This document shows, piece by piece, positions 24,338 through 35,552 of a stretch of 64,000 bases of DNA. Source of the stretch: Cannabis sativa (taxonomy: Eukaryota; Streptophyta; Magnoliopsida; Rosales; Cannabaceae); contig NC_083602.1 in assembly GCF_029168945.1 (NCBI RefSeq), positions 28,693,323-28,757,322 of the forward strand. Direction: 5' to 3'. The notes below the pieces were generated by a model, which worked only from the letters and a program-made list of their open reading frames with translations, ran no database searches and was not told where the DNA came from. Position 1 is the stretch's first letter. Every line of letters begins with the position of its first letter. Position numbers and translations under genes: made by a program.

Positions 24338-26285
24338 TGTTGGTATTATATTTATCCAGGATCTTAGATCTATTTGCAAGTATGTTGATTTAACAACCTA
24401 ATATTGAACTTCTAAAACGATGAACTAAACACATAAAAGTTAAGAATAACTTACAGTGATTGCAGCGGAATTTATGTCTCCTTCCACTCAGATCTCTAAC
24501 CCTTGATTCCTGTCTGTAGCAGAGTATAATCAAGATCTGAGCCCGAAAGTTCTTCAGTTGGATGTGATCCTTCACAGTCTTCCAAACTATGATGAGATAC
24601 TGAATGATGTGAGTGGGCACTTCTCTCTCACTAGGGAATTTCGAAATCTCTCTTTGTTTTTCTCTCTTAATTTCGTGTGATACACTTTGCAAAGCAAAGT
24701 TTTCTCAAGCAAACACATGCATACAAAGAGAGGAGAGGGGCTGCTATAAATAGGAAAAGAGAAGACCACAACTTTCCAAATAAACAGTTTCCTCTTTTAC
24801 TGTGTAATAGAATAACTGCCTTATTTAGTGTGATTCACCACTTTCCTATTTAGGCTAGGCTTTGATTAGCAATTAAATGACAAATTAAATTGAAAAATAA
24901 TAATTGGGAAAAGGCAATGATGTGGCCGGCCATGGTGTGAATGGGCCTCACATTGATTTTGCAGTTTCCTCAATTTTATTTCTATTTCTCCAAAAATTCC
25001 ATTTTTCCAATTCTAATCATTTAAATGCCAAAACCAATTATTTAATAACTAAAATAGATTATTAAATAATATTTCCATTTAAAATTAATTATTAATTCAG
25101 ACATGCAAAGTCTCATAATTAATAATTAAACCTAGAAACCCTCTTTTTTACGATTTCATCCCTAAACTGTGAGAATTCACAAATTAGACATAGTCTAACT
25201 TTTAGAATTATAATTGATTAATCATAAATCAATTATAGAGTCCTACAAACAGTATAATCTCAACTAGAATGGGGACCATGGATCTATATTCTGAGCTTCC
25301 AATAAGTTGAACCGATTTACCAAGTAAATCCCTAACTTATTAATTCCTCGTTGAATCCACTCTTAGAACTTGGAATTGCACTCTCAGACTTATATAGAGC
25401 ATATCATATGTTTCACGATATCAATATGCTATCTCATTTAACCATTGTTATAATCTTAATGTGATTTAGAGATCCTCTATATAGATGATTTACATTGAGA
25501 CGGGGCCAATTTATCGTTTACACCCCTCAATGTATTTTGCCCATTTGAACACTTAGTTACCTGTAAATGATGTTTTAGTGATCTAATATATAGTCACTGA
25601 AACAAGAGCTCATCCATTTACTTCTATTTAACTAAGCTCAAAAGGAATCATCACTTTACTTCTATACACCAGTAGAAGCTATAGATTTCCATATTTATGT
25701 TTAGCACTCCCTATTCAGTTATGCTATCATGTTCCCAAAATATATGTATTATCCTGACTCAAAGCAGGCTTTAACTAATAAATCAAAGAACAAGAATAGC
25801 ACTCCTGAGATTGAGATTAAGCATATAAGGATTTAGATTCTCTTAATCTAAGATCAACTTCTGATATTGACTTGGAAAGATACAACGGTAAGTTTACAAT
25901 ATCTTTAACCAAGTTCAATATCGATGCAGTCCAATGCATACTCCATGCATTCGAAACCAGTATACTTTGCCAATGTTCTAGAAAGAACATAACACTTACT
26001 CCAAGTGTAAGTATACTTCATCGCTGATTATCACATCAGTGTAAATCCAAAACACTGATGAACAGGGACCAAATCTTTTGAATCATATAATCACAATCAC
26101 ATTCCACTGTATTGACGATACTGTAATTGTGAATAACTATATGTTCTGGATTTAACTGATTTTGTGCACATATCAAGTATATGTATTAAACCATAAACAT
26201 GTAACATACATGTAAACATATTTCACTTCCAAATTGATAACTAATTAGATTGTAATGAGTTTTATTTAGGGCATAAAACCCAACA
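24338..26285 (-). repeat. E5 3' LTR (1948 bp)
   Basis: It has TGTTGGTATT...CCCAACA termini, a PPT inside, and tacac outside. A 100-codon open frame inside it (24390-24692) recurs identically in the other LTR. This reflects LTR identity, not a gene. Confidence 0.92.
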
Positions 26286-27560
26286 AACTCCCACTTGCAC
26301 TAACATAAAACAAGTAGTGCATTACAATCAATCTTTTGTCTTGATCCTCTGATCAAGTGTAGTATCTTTGAATCCACCCATATATCTGGAATCAGGTTCA
26401 TGAGAGACATGAAACCTTCCCTAACTTATGCTTTACTCGTCAAGGGATACTGAAATCCTTACTGCCCATTAAGTACATCTGAACAACTAGAAGACATATC
26501 TCTCAAATTTTAAAATTTGGAATTGAGATAAAGCAGTGTAGAACTTTCTTCAGTAAAATAACTTTCTGGTAATTTTGAATTTACAAAGTTATATCTTCTC
26601 TGATGAAGCTTGAATTATTATAGATGAGTTTTAACACTCTTCTATAATGATTCCTCCACCCCCAGAGTAACCACCATCTCACAATGAGTCCGTGTGCATA
26701 TCAGGATCACTAATGAATAGTTCCTTAATAACATATACGTCACTTTTGTAAATCTTTCTTGATTGTCCCCTAATGTTCCCCATTTGATTACATCTCAGAT
26801 GGCTCCCACTCAATAGCAGATGTCCGGTTAGAAACTTTTAACCTTTTTACTATTGTTTCTGGGAACATCTCGTTGTGACTTATTATCTTAAGCCGAAACT
26901 GTAAGTTTCTTTAAGATTAGTTCAACAACATAGCAGTCTAGTATTTGAAGTGAAAAATACTTGCTAGAGATTTAAGCAATCAAATCAAGATACCACAAAA
27001 TGTTATGAGAAATAGACATCTTGAATCAGTCTTTCGAATAGACTATGCAAGAATTCTTCTATCTTACTCTCATAATTCTGATAAGTTATTTCTATCCATG
27101 TGAATGGTTAGACTTGTTTTTATCAGAGGTGTTCTTAAGTTCCTATCACAATTATCAACCAAACGAAGATGGGTAAAGAATTTTAATATTCTCCCACTCA
27201 ACCAAGGTAATGTGAAACATTATCAAAGAACTTTAATGGTATCAATAACTATTGCAACAGTAAATCTAAACTGGAACATATAATCAAGATCAAGGATTTG
27301 TTCTGATAATAGCTAATTTATTATATTATTTTCATGTTTAAAATTATGTGTCACAAAGGGTACTTTAGAATAAAGTCCAGCCCTAAGTTTATAGAGATTA
27401 TGGTCCACCCCTAAAGGTTGTAAATCTCTAAGTGTGATAGAGAGTCTGTGGAGTTGAATATAATCCAGAGTTCATTAGATATAAAAAGTCGTTTGAACTG
27501 CATATTATTCTTAACTTTTCTCCACCCCTATCAGATCAAAAGATCTTTTTATTAAACAAA
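26286..27560 (-). pseudogene. Copia pol scraps in E5
   Basis: Fragments match those of E3. An integrase DRGGEK-like region (TGATAGGGGTGGAGAAAAG on the minus strand) is near 27515-27535. The words IAIEWEPSEM and SNGEH (26765-26825) represent the stretch before RNase H. A TLGVEE-like word near 26660 stands in the RNase H motif region. The PPT GTGCAAGTGGGAGTT ends at 26286. About 1.3 kb remains of a pol that should exceed 3 kb. Confidence 0.58.
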
Positions 27561-28062
27561 TTCTCAAATAATTGTTTTTGAAACCAACAATTATTCATAA
27601 ACATAGAAATAACTTCAAGTGTTTATGTAGTAATAACTCTGTAAAGAGTTTAAATACTTTTTGAATTTGCATCAATAATAAAAACACATACACATTCAAA
27701 CATAATAAATATAATAATCGGTAATAGATAAAATAAAGAACTGAAGCTCAACTCATAAATTGCAATAATTAAAAAAAATATTTTATTATAAACCAAAAAT
27801 TGTTTGCAATATTTATGAGAACCAAACAGGGAGTTAAGATCCCAAAACTTGAAATCCAAATTGTTTGAAAAACTAAACAATTAATTCAAATGAAAGAGCT
27901 TCTTCTTTATTATAGACAATCTCCATCCACCATCCAGCTTTCTATTCCAACTCGTTAAGACAGCACCCGAGTTTAAGAAGCTTTAGCTATAAGAAGAATA
28001 ATAAACAAGGTTAGTAGTCCAGAATTATTAATCCAAAAGGATAATAATTCACTAAAAACACA

Positions 28063-28935
28063 TCAGTTTATAAAGAAAATACCTTGTTTCTTTGCGAGAT
28101 AGTTAGGACATTGGGATTTCCAATGGCCTTTCTCATTGCAGTAGAAACATTTTCCTTTTTGTGTATTGCCAGAAGCTCCAGCATTTTTGTTCCTAGCTGC
28201 ATTCGCAGCTTGAGCTCGCTTCTTGGCATTTTTCCACTTCTTCTTATGATGGGATTTGGAAGTAGAAGCAACAAGTGCTTCAGGATTACTTGTCTTATTA
28301 CCATTTCTAGAATTCTGAGGTTTATTCCCTCTTTTCTTGGGACCTCCAATCAAATTTTCATATGTCTGAAGGTCATTGACTAAAGTATGAAAGTCCTGTT
28401 CCTTCTTATTCATGACATAATTTGATGTGTAGGGCAGAAAATCTGGAGTCAGGCTATTCAAGATGAGACTCACTTGAGTAGTCTGATCCATTTCAGCACC
28501 ATGATTCTGGGCTTCTTGGAAATAACTAGCCATCTGGAGAAGGTGATCACGCACATTCTGATGGGCTTCCATCCGTGCATTGATGAATTTCTTAGTCGCG
28601 TCGAAACGAGACTGAATAGATGCCATACCGAATAGCTCAGTTAACTGCGTCATGATTTCGCACTCGTGATGTTGTTTGCAAACCTTGTTTTCAAGGTGTC
28701 AACCATGTTGGAAAGCATGAAGTAACGAGCTTTATTGTTAGCATTATGCCAACGCTCAAACTTCTCTTTTACAGCTTTGGTTGCATTGTCACTTGGCTGC
28801 TCAGGGGACGGCTCAGTCAACACAAACGAGGCACTTTCACCTATGAGAGCAATATGAATGTTCTCTCTCCATTTTGGGAAGTTAGACCCATTTAGCTTAT
28901 TTTTCAGTTAAGAGTGACAACATGGGATTTGACAT
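28063..28935 (-). pseudogene. gag: Copia gag (UBN2 type) in E5, frameshifted
   Basis: The ATG at 28935 gives MSNPMLSLLTE. Then one extra A near 28900 shifts the frame (GAAAAATAAG where E3 has GAAAACAAG). The UBN2 text continues in the new frame to about 28660, where another indel occurs. From 28653 the frame is open to the end: LFGMASIQSRF, a LILNSLTP..LPYTSNYV run, a basic linker and the zinc knuckle CFYCNEKGHWKSQC at 28110-28152. The C-terminal 196 codons are better kept than in E3. The two gags are close homologues. Confidence 0.87.
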
Positions 28936-29069
28936 TTCAATTCAGGATACTACAAGATAATACATAGATATCAGTTATGGTTTATCACAAAATCTTATTT
29001 AGAAATTATCAGCATACAGCAAGTAGGAATGACTAGAGAAAATACAAAAAAAAATTCAATCCTAAATAA

Positions 29070-29420
29070 TTTCCAAGGTTTTCAACAAACTGATATCAGT
29101 GTCCCGTTTAGGCGAGAGTCAAAGCTATCATTCATTGAATAGAGTTGTCAGCTCATCTAGAATAGCAAACCTTCTAGCAACCTTTTATTCGATCGAAAAG
29201 AGAATCCGACGTTGTTCCGTTTAGGCGAGAGTCAAGGTCATTCTTATTTCATGAGCTTCTACCATTGTTTCATATGTTTGTAAGTCTTATACAGTACCGA
29301 CCATTAGGGTGGTTAATACTAATATAAAACACTTACAAACATACTTATCTTTCGAGATTAAACGACGCTAACTTGCTAATGAACGTTCCTCCATTAGGGA
29401 GGATTACTCACTAAAACAAT
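29070..29420 (-). repeat. Conserved pre-gag block (E5 copy)
   Basis: The duplicated TTTAGGCGAGAGTC motif (near 29107 and 29219) and the CCTCC-ATTAG-GGAGG hairpin (near 29390) are kept. The second hairpin is degraded near 29305. Confidence 0.68.
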
Positions 29421-32336
29421 AGCTATGTAAAACCAACAATGGAGATCGAATATCTCAAAATAATAAAGCTCATTGTTTAAATTGTATTTTCTTCTATTAT
29501 TGATTTATTTTAAATCTATATATATTTATTAAATTTTAAATTTAGAATAGAATCTAAATAAAATTTAATATTTGTAAAATTAAACTTAGATGGTTAAGAA
29601 AATGAATTATTTCCATCTTAGTGTTAATTTTCCAACAAATATTAAGGAAATTACATAATTTAAGTTGTATTAATTTAAATTAATTTGCAACTCAAATTAA
29701 AATTTTCTACAAATATATATATATATATTGTATTTCCAAAAATATACAATTTTCGAAATACATTTAAAATAAATCAAACTTTACTTAGAAAAAATACCTT
29801 AAGCAAAAATATTATCTATCTAGATTTTCTTGACTAATTAATCCAATTTCTAATAATATATTTCAGTTCCTTTATTTTAAATTAATCATTAAATGAAAAG
29901 ATCATTGATTTAAGTTGATTCAAAATTAATTAAAATAATTAATTTACAACTTCAATCTATCTTTCAAGATAAATTCAAAATCATCTTACATAATTAAATG
30001 CTATTTTGAAAAATGATTAATAAAATAAATAAAATATATTATGAAAATTATTCAAATTTAAGTTGTTATGGAAATACCCAACTTAAAATAATTTTCTTAT
30101 TTAATTAAATATCATGAAAATAATAATATCTAAGTATCATTATGAAAATCAGCTTAGACATTTAATTTTCAATTTAATTAAATGTATTAAATTCAGGAAA
30201 TAAATAATTAAGTATAGAGAAGGCTTAATCATTAATTTCCAATTTAATACAAGGAAAAATATCCTTAATTGAATTGTACCAAAATTAATTATTAACCAAT
30301 TAATTTCACAATCAATGATATTTTCCTAGATTAGAAATAATAATTAGTATGGAAATAACTATCTAGAAAATATCTCAATTCTACTAAGTATCTTTTCAAG
30401 ATTTGGAAAATATCTGATTTAAGTTATTATAGAAAGAATCTATAATTTACTAACTTAAAATTTTCCAAACATCATTTAATTAAATATCAAAATTAGGTGG
30501 TAACTACCTAATTTAAGAATATTCCCCTTTTAAGTTTGAAACCAACTTAAAATAATATCTTTTAAGAATCTTCAATAACTAATTCCTAGAATTCCTCAGC
30601 TTAATATTATTATCAAAATATATTCAAATTTAAGTTATTAAAAAAAATAGTAATTACTAATTCATAACTTAAATAAGAATATTTAATGAAATAATAAAGT
30701 AAGTTTCAGAAAGAATCTAGTTAGTTAAAATTCTTTATTTAATTAAATACAAGAAAAATACAAATAGTTTATCCAGAAATGAAATTCATTAAACTATGTT
30801 TTTCTTAAATTAATTTCAAAGAAATTAATTATGTTGCTATTCAATTTTTATTAGGTCAAACTAATATAATTAACCTAGCACAGTTATCCAAATCAGGCAA
30901 ATGGGCCTTCACAATTGGGGTTGTTCATGTGAGGGGGGGCTGGGTCCAGTATGTCGCACCCACTTCTAAGGCTCCCAACTCTCACACAAGGCCCAAAAGA
31001 GAGGAATTTAACCTTAAAATGAACAACTGTTATTAATTGAATAGGCCCATTAACTAAATGAGCCTAAATAAAATCTATCAGGTTATGACATTTTATTTAG
31101 CAACAACAACCTATATGTATCTATAATAGAAATTAAACATCTAGGCTCACACAGGCACACAGATTTGGATGGATCCTATCATGTTACTAGGTCATACACA
31201 GATGAAAGAAGTTTGTAAAAATTACCTGTTACAAATTATCAACTTGATCTATCATCAATTGAACCATGGGTTAAAATCAGATCATTTGATCTGTCAACAA
31301 GTTAACCCTGGCAATTTAGATCAAGTAATAATAGGTTTTAGAAAAAACTTACAAACAATCTAAAACACATACTCCTGCAACAAGGTTAGATCTGGATAGT
31401 TGGATGTAGGATTTATTTAATTTTAAATCTATATTTCGAAAAATAATATTAAAATTAAACCTACAATTTTGAAAAATTAGGTTTTGGGTAACCTAAATGT
31501 CATTTCAAAATAAATTGCTAACTTTCCTTTTAAATTTCATGTTATTTAATAAATTAAATAATAAAATAGAAAATGGTAAATACATACCCTTTTCTTATTT
31601 TACAATTTAATTTAATTGAAAAATAACAAAATTTAAAAGTTAACAAAAATACCTTATTTCCTCTTTTAAAATTATCATGATTATTAGGATCTTATTTTAA
31701 TTAAGGTCAAGTTACAAAAAAAATAATATTTGACCTTAAAAAAAATAAAATAATCAAATTTTAAAGGAAATAAGAAAAAGGTAAGCAAAACTTGATTTTT
31801 CCCATTTTCAAAATCAAATTGCACTAATATCTAAAATTAATTTTAAAAATTAAAATTAGATTTGAAATTTGAAAAACAAAAATCAACATACAAAACTACA
31901 CAAAAAATCGGAATTTAATTCCATGAAATAGCATGAAAAATCGAAGAAAACGAAGAAAATAGCAGGTGGTACGGACAGCATGCAAAGCATGCTGTCTGCG
32001 CGCGTGGGAGAGGAGCCACAGCCCAGAAATCTGGGCGCAAGCACCCTGCGCATGATTTCCGCGCGCGTAGGGGAGGTGCTCACCACCTAGGTTTTTCCCG
32101 ATTTTCAAAAATTCATAACTAATTCAAATTAAATCGAAATCGAGTTCTGTAAAAAAGTAAATTGCTTAGAATTTTCCAAACTATCCAATAAAAATAATTC
32201 CTGATACAGACAATCAATTATTTTTCCCAGAATTCATAAACATCAATCAATCATCAATATGACACAACATGAAACCATCCAAATCACAAGCAAATCGTTT
32301 TAAGTCCAAATTTCTTGCAAGCAAATCAATAACCTG
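29421..32336 (-). other. E5 leader, non-coding
   Basis: About 2.9 kb, AT-rich, no gene. It contains the TGGGCC island (30902-30995). Near the PBS it has an unusual GC-rich stretch (31955-32095) with a hairpin, two GCGCGCGT words and a CCCAG-AAAT-CTGGG stem. Confidence 0.72.
31974..31996. repeat. Perfect 10-bp-arm hairpin in the E5 leader
   Basis: The arms GACAGCATGC and GCATGCTGTC are separated by AAA (TTT in element sense), about 340 nt past the PBS. E4 has a related hairpin at 43750-43776 with paired changes. Confidence 0.8.
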
Positions 32337-32348
32337 GCTCTGGTACCA
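32337..32348 (-). other. E5 primer binding site
   Basis: The minus strand reads TGGTACCAGAGC, 11 of 12 positions matching TGGTATCAGAGC, two bases inside the LTR. Confidence 0.85.
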
Positions 32349-32350
32349 GT

Positions 32351-34041
32351 TGTTGGTATTATATTTATCCAGGATCTTAGATCTATTTGCAAGTATGTTG
32401 ATTTAACAACCTAATATTGAACTTCTAAAACGATGAACTAAACACATAAAAGTTAAGAATAACTTACAGTGATTGCAGCGGAATTTATGTCTCCTTCCAC
32501 TCAGATCTCTAACCCTGGATTCCTGTCTGTAGCAGAGTATAATCAAGATCTGAGCCCGAAAGTTCTTCAGTTGGATGTGATCCTTCACAGTCTTCCAAAC
32601 TATGATGAGATACTGAATGATGTGAGTGGGCACTTCTCTCTCACTAGGGAATTTCGAAATCTCTCTTTGTTTTTCTCTCTTAATTTCGTGTGATACACTT
32701 TGCAAAGCAAAGTTTTCTCAAGCAAACACATGCATACAAAGAGAGGAGAGGGGCTGCTATAAATAGGAAAAGAGAAGACCACAACTTTCCAAATAAACAG
32801 TTTCCTCTTTTACTGTGTAATAGAATAACTGCCTTATTTAGTGTGATTCACCACTTTCCTATTTAGGCTAGGCTTTGATTAGCAATTAAATGACAAATTA
32901 AATTGAAAAATAATAATTGGGAAAAGGCAATGATGTGGCCGGCCATGGTGTGAATGGGCCTCACATTGATTTTGCAGTTTCCTCAATTTTATTTCTATTT
33001 CTCCAAAAATTCCATTTTTCCAATTCTAATCATTTAAATGCCAAAATCAATTATTTAATAACTAAAATAGATTATTAAATAATATTGCCGTTTAAAATTA
33101 ATTATTAATTCAGACATGCAAAGTCTCATAATTAATAATTAAACCTAGAAACCCTCTTTTTTACGATTTCATCCCTAAACTGTGAGAATTCACAAATTAG
33201 ACATAGTCTAACTTTTAGAATTATAATTGATTAATCATAAATCAATTATAGAGTCCTACAAACAGTATAATCTCAACTAGAATGGGGACCATGGATCTAT
33301 ATTCTGAGCTTCCAATAAGTTGAACCGATTTACCAAGTAAATCCCTAACTTATTAATTCCTCGTTGAATCCACTCTTAGAACTTGGAATTGCACTCTCAG
33401 ACTTATATAGAGCATATCATATGTTTCACGATATCAATATGCTATCTCATTTATGTTTAGCACTCCCTATTCAGTTATGCTATCATGTTCCCAAAATATA
33501 TGTATTATCCTGACTCAAAGCAGGCTTTAACTAATAAATCAAAGAACAAGAATAGCACTCCTGAGATTGAGCCTAAGCATATAAGGATTTAGATTCTCTT
33601 AATCTAAGATCAACTTCTGATATTGACTTGGAAAGATACAACGGTAAGTTTACAATATCTTTAACCAAGTTCAATATCGGTCCAGTCCAATGCATACTCC
33701 ATGCATTCGAAACCAGTATACTTTGCCAATGTTCTAGAAAGAACATAACACTTACTCCAAGTGTAAGTATACTTCATCGCTGATTATCACATCAGTGTAA
33801 ATCCAAAACACTGATGAACAGGGACCAAATCTTTTGAATCATATAATCACAATCACATTCCACTGTATTGACGATACTGTAATTGTGAATAACTATATGT
33901 TCTGGATTTAACTGATTTTGTGCACATATCAAGTATATGTATTAAACCATAAACATGTAACATACATGTAAACATACTTCACTTCCAAATTGATAACTAA
34001 TCAGATTGTAATGAGTTTTATTTAGGGCATAAAACCCAACA
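32351..34041 (-). repeat. E5 5' LTR (1691 bp, internal deletion)
   Basis: It is nearly identical to 24338-26285. It lacks 257 bp corresponding to 25441-25697. The deletion ends share ATTTA (junction near 33449-33453). Confidence 0.92.
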
Positions 34042-34327
34042 TACACATCATCGCTGATTATCACATTAGTGTAAATCCAATAACACTGATGAAACAGGGA
34101 CCAAAACTTTTGATACATATGATCACAATCACATTTCACTGTGTTGATGATACTGTAATTGTGAATAAACATATGATCGGGATTTAACTGATTTTGTGTG
34201 TATGAATGTAATAAACATATTAAACCATTAGCATGTAGAATTCATGCAAACATCAATCACTTCAAATTTCTTATGTTGATAACTAATCAGATTGTAAAGA
34301 GTTTTATTTAGGGCATAAAACCCAACA
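34042..34327 (-). repeat. E3 5' LTR, segment 3
   Basis: It starts with the right tacac of E5, matches the outer end of the E3 3' LTR and ends ACCCAACA before gataatgt. Confidence 0.9.
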
Positions 34328-34335
34328 GATAATGT

Positions 34336-35537
34336 TTTTTTTTATTCCATAAGTGTTCTATCATCTTATTCGTTACAAGATGATCCCACTGCCTCTGTTG
34401 TCTTAACACAACCGAAGAGGTCAGTACCATTTAGTTTTCTTAGACATAATTCACGGTACCTTGTCGTAGTGGGAGGGTTTCTAGGAATCCACCTTCTTAT
34501 GACTTGGAAGACACTAGTGATTAAAATTCATTGTGAGTTTAAACAAGTAATGGATTTTCAAGATAAGAAACTAAGAAGAAAGCCAAGAGAACTATGGTTT
34601 AATCCATTCACATGGAGTAACCTAAAGTTTTCTATTACAAGGACATAAAAGGAAATTTTTGTTAATAAGTCTATTCAATGGACTTAACATCTAAACCTAT
34701 GACTTGTGGTATACCTGGTAATTACTTACTCTAATGCAAGCAATTTACTTTAGTAAGATGCTGAAGCATTTTCTTTCCAATGGCAATCTATAGAAGCTTC
34801 ACAACTTCTAAGCATAGATTTTATTTATCTAAGGAAAAGTCTCAACTATTCCAGAAAAGATAAAGCCATGGAAGAATTTCTTAAATCAACGGTGAGAGGT
34901 CTCAGATATGCTTTAGTATGCCTTAGACCAGACACCTACTGTTGAGTGGGAGTAATGAGTAGGTATCATCCAGGAGAGGAACATTGGAAGACAATCAAGT
35001 AAGTCTTAAGATTAAGAAGAGGAACTATATGTTAGTCAGTTAGGGTGTGTTTAAAACTCTTAGACTACACCACATCAGATTTCAAGACTTGCCTTTGTGC
35101 TAGAAAGTCTGCTGATAAAATGGTGATTACTCTGGGGGCGGAGTAGTGATTTTGGAGAAGTGTAAAAACCTATCTGAAGTCTCTTAGTCTACCAGAAAGA
35201 GACTGAATGTTAAAGTTGCAGGAAAGGTACTTATTCAGTCTAAGGAAAGTTCTATACTTTTGTGGCACCGTTCCAACTTGCCTTAACTACTAGTGTTACT
35301 TCCTGAATAACCAAAGAGTAGTTGCCAAAAGTATAGAATCCAGTATCCCAAAAGAGTAGACATATAGAGGTATTTCACATTATTAAGAATTTTGTGATTA
35401 AGGAAGAGTAATGGTGGAGAAGAGGTTGTGTTTAATTCAACCTGTCAGATCCTATTACGAGGAGTTTACTACTACTACACTTGATTTATATATCAAGGTG
35501 CTGAGATTATTTGAAATGCACATTTTGTTTTATATTA
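34336..35537 (+). pseudogene. Copia pol remnant in E2: post-integrase linker, RT end, RNase H
   Basis: This continues 12910 after E3 is removed. Near 34455-34500 the words CRSGRVSRNPPSYDLE match the SGR linker before RVT_2. Most of RT is absent or unreadable (34520-34880). At 34904-34990 RYALVCLRPD and VMSRYHPGEEHWKTIK match the end of RT, followed by the RNase H word VITLGAE near 35117-35140. RHIEVFHIIKNFVIKEE at 35358-35410 and NLSDPITRSLLLLHLI at 35439-35486 are the terminal RNase H motifs (HIERKYH, NLADPFTK). It is full of stops. Confidence 0.78.
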
Positions 35538-35552
35538 GTGCAAGTGGGAGTT
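35538..35552 (+). other. E2 polypurine tract
   Basis: GTGCAAGTGGGAGTT lies immediately upstream of the 3' LTR. Confidence 0.82.

Larger units (their letters stand above)
24338..34041 (-). mobile_element. Copia element E5, complete ends, youngest insertion
   Basis: It spans 9704 bp with a perfect tacac duplication (24333-24337 and 34042-34046). Parts are the 3' LTR 24338-26285, PPT, pol scraps, gag (28935-28063), pre-gag block, leader, PBS and 5' LTR 32351-34041. The LTR lengths are 1948 and 1691; the 257-bp difference is one internal deletion. Comparing by eye I count about ten substitutions over the shared 1.69 kb. It is non-autonomous, because pol is reduced to fragments. Confidence 0.92.
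12914..34327 (-). mobile_element. Copia element E3, interrupted by a solo LTR and by E5
   Basis: In element order it has a 5' LTR in three pieces (34327-34042, 24337-24309, 22427-21053), PBS (21050-21039), leader, pre-gag block, UBN2 gag (17454-16549), pol scraps and a 3' LTR (14813-12914). The pieces of the 5' LTR total 1680 bp. Adding a 220-bp deletion gives exactly the 1900 bp of the 3' LTR. Most of pol is missing: only about 1.7 kb lies between gag and the 3' LTR. Confidence 0.9.

Noticed and set aside
24390..24769. Identical 100- and 60-codon open frames repeated at 32403-32782
   Set aside because: They are the same LTR segment in the two LTRs of E5. Near-identity of recent LTRs explains it, and no protein similarity was seen.
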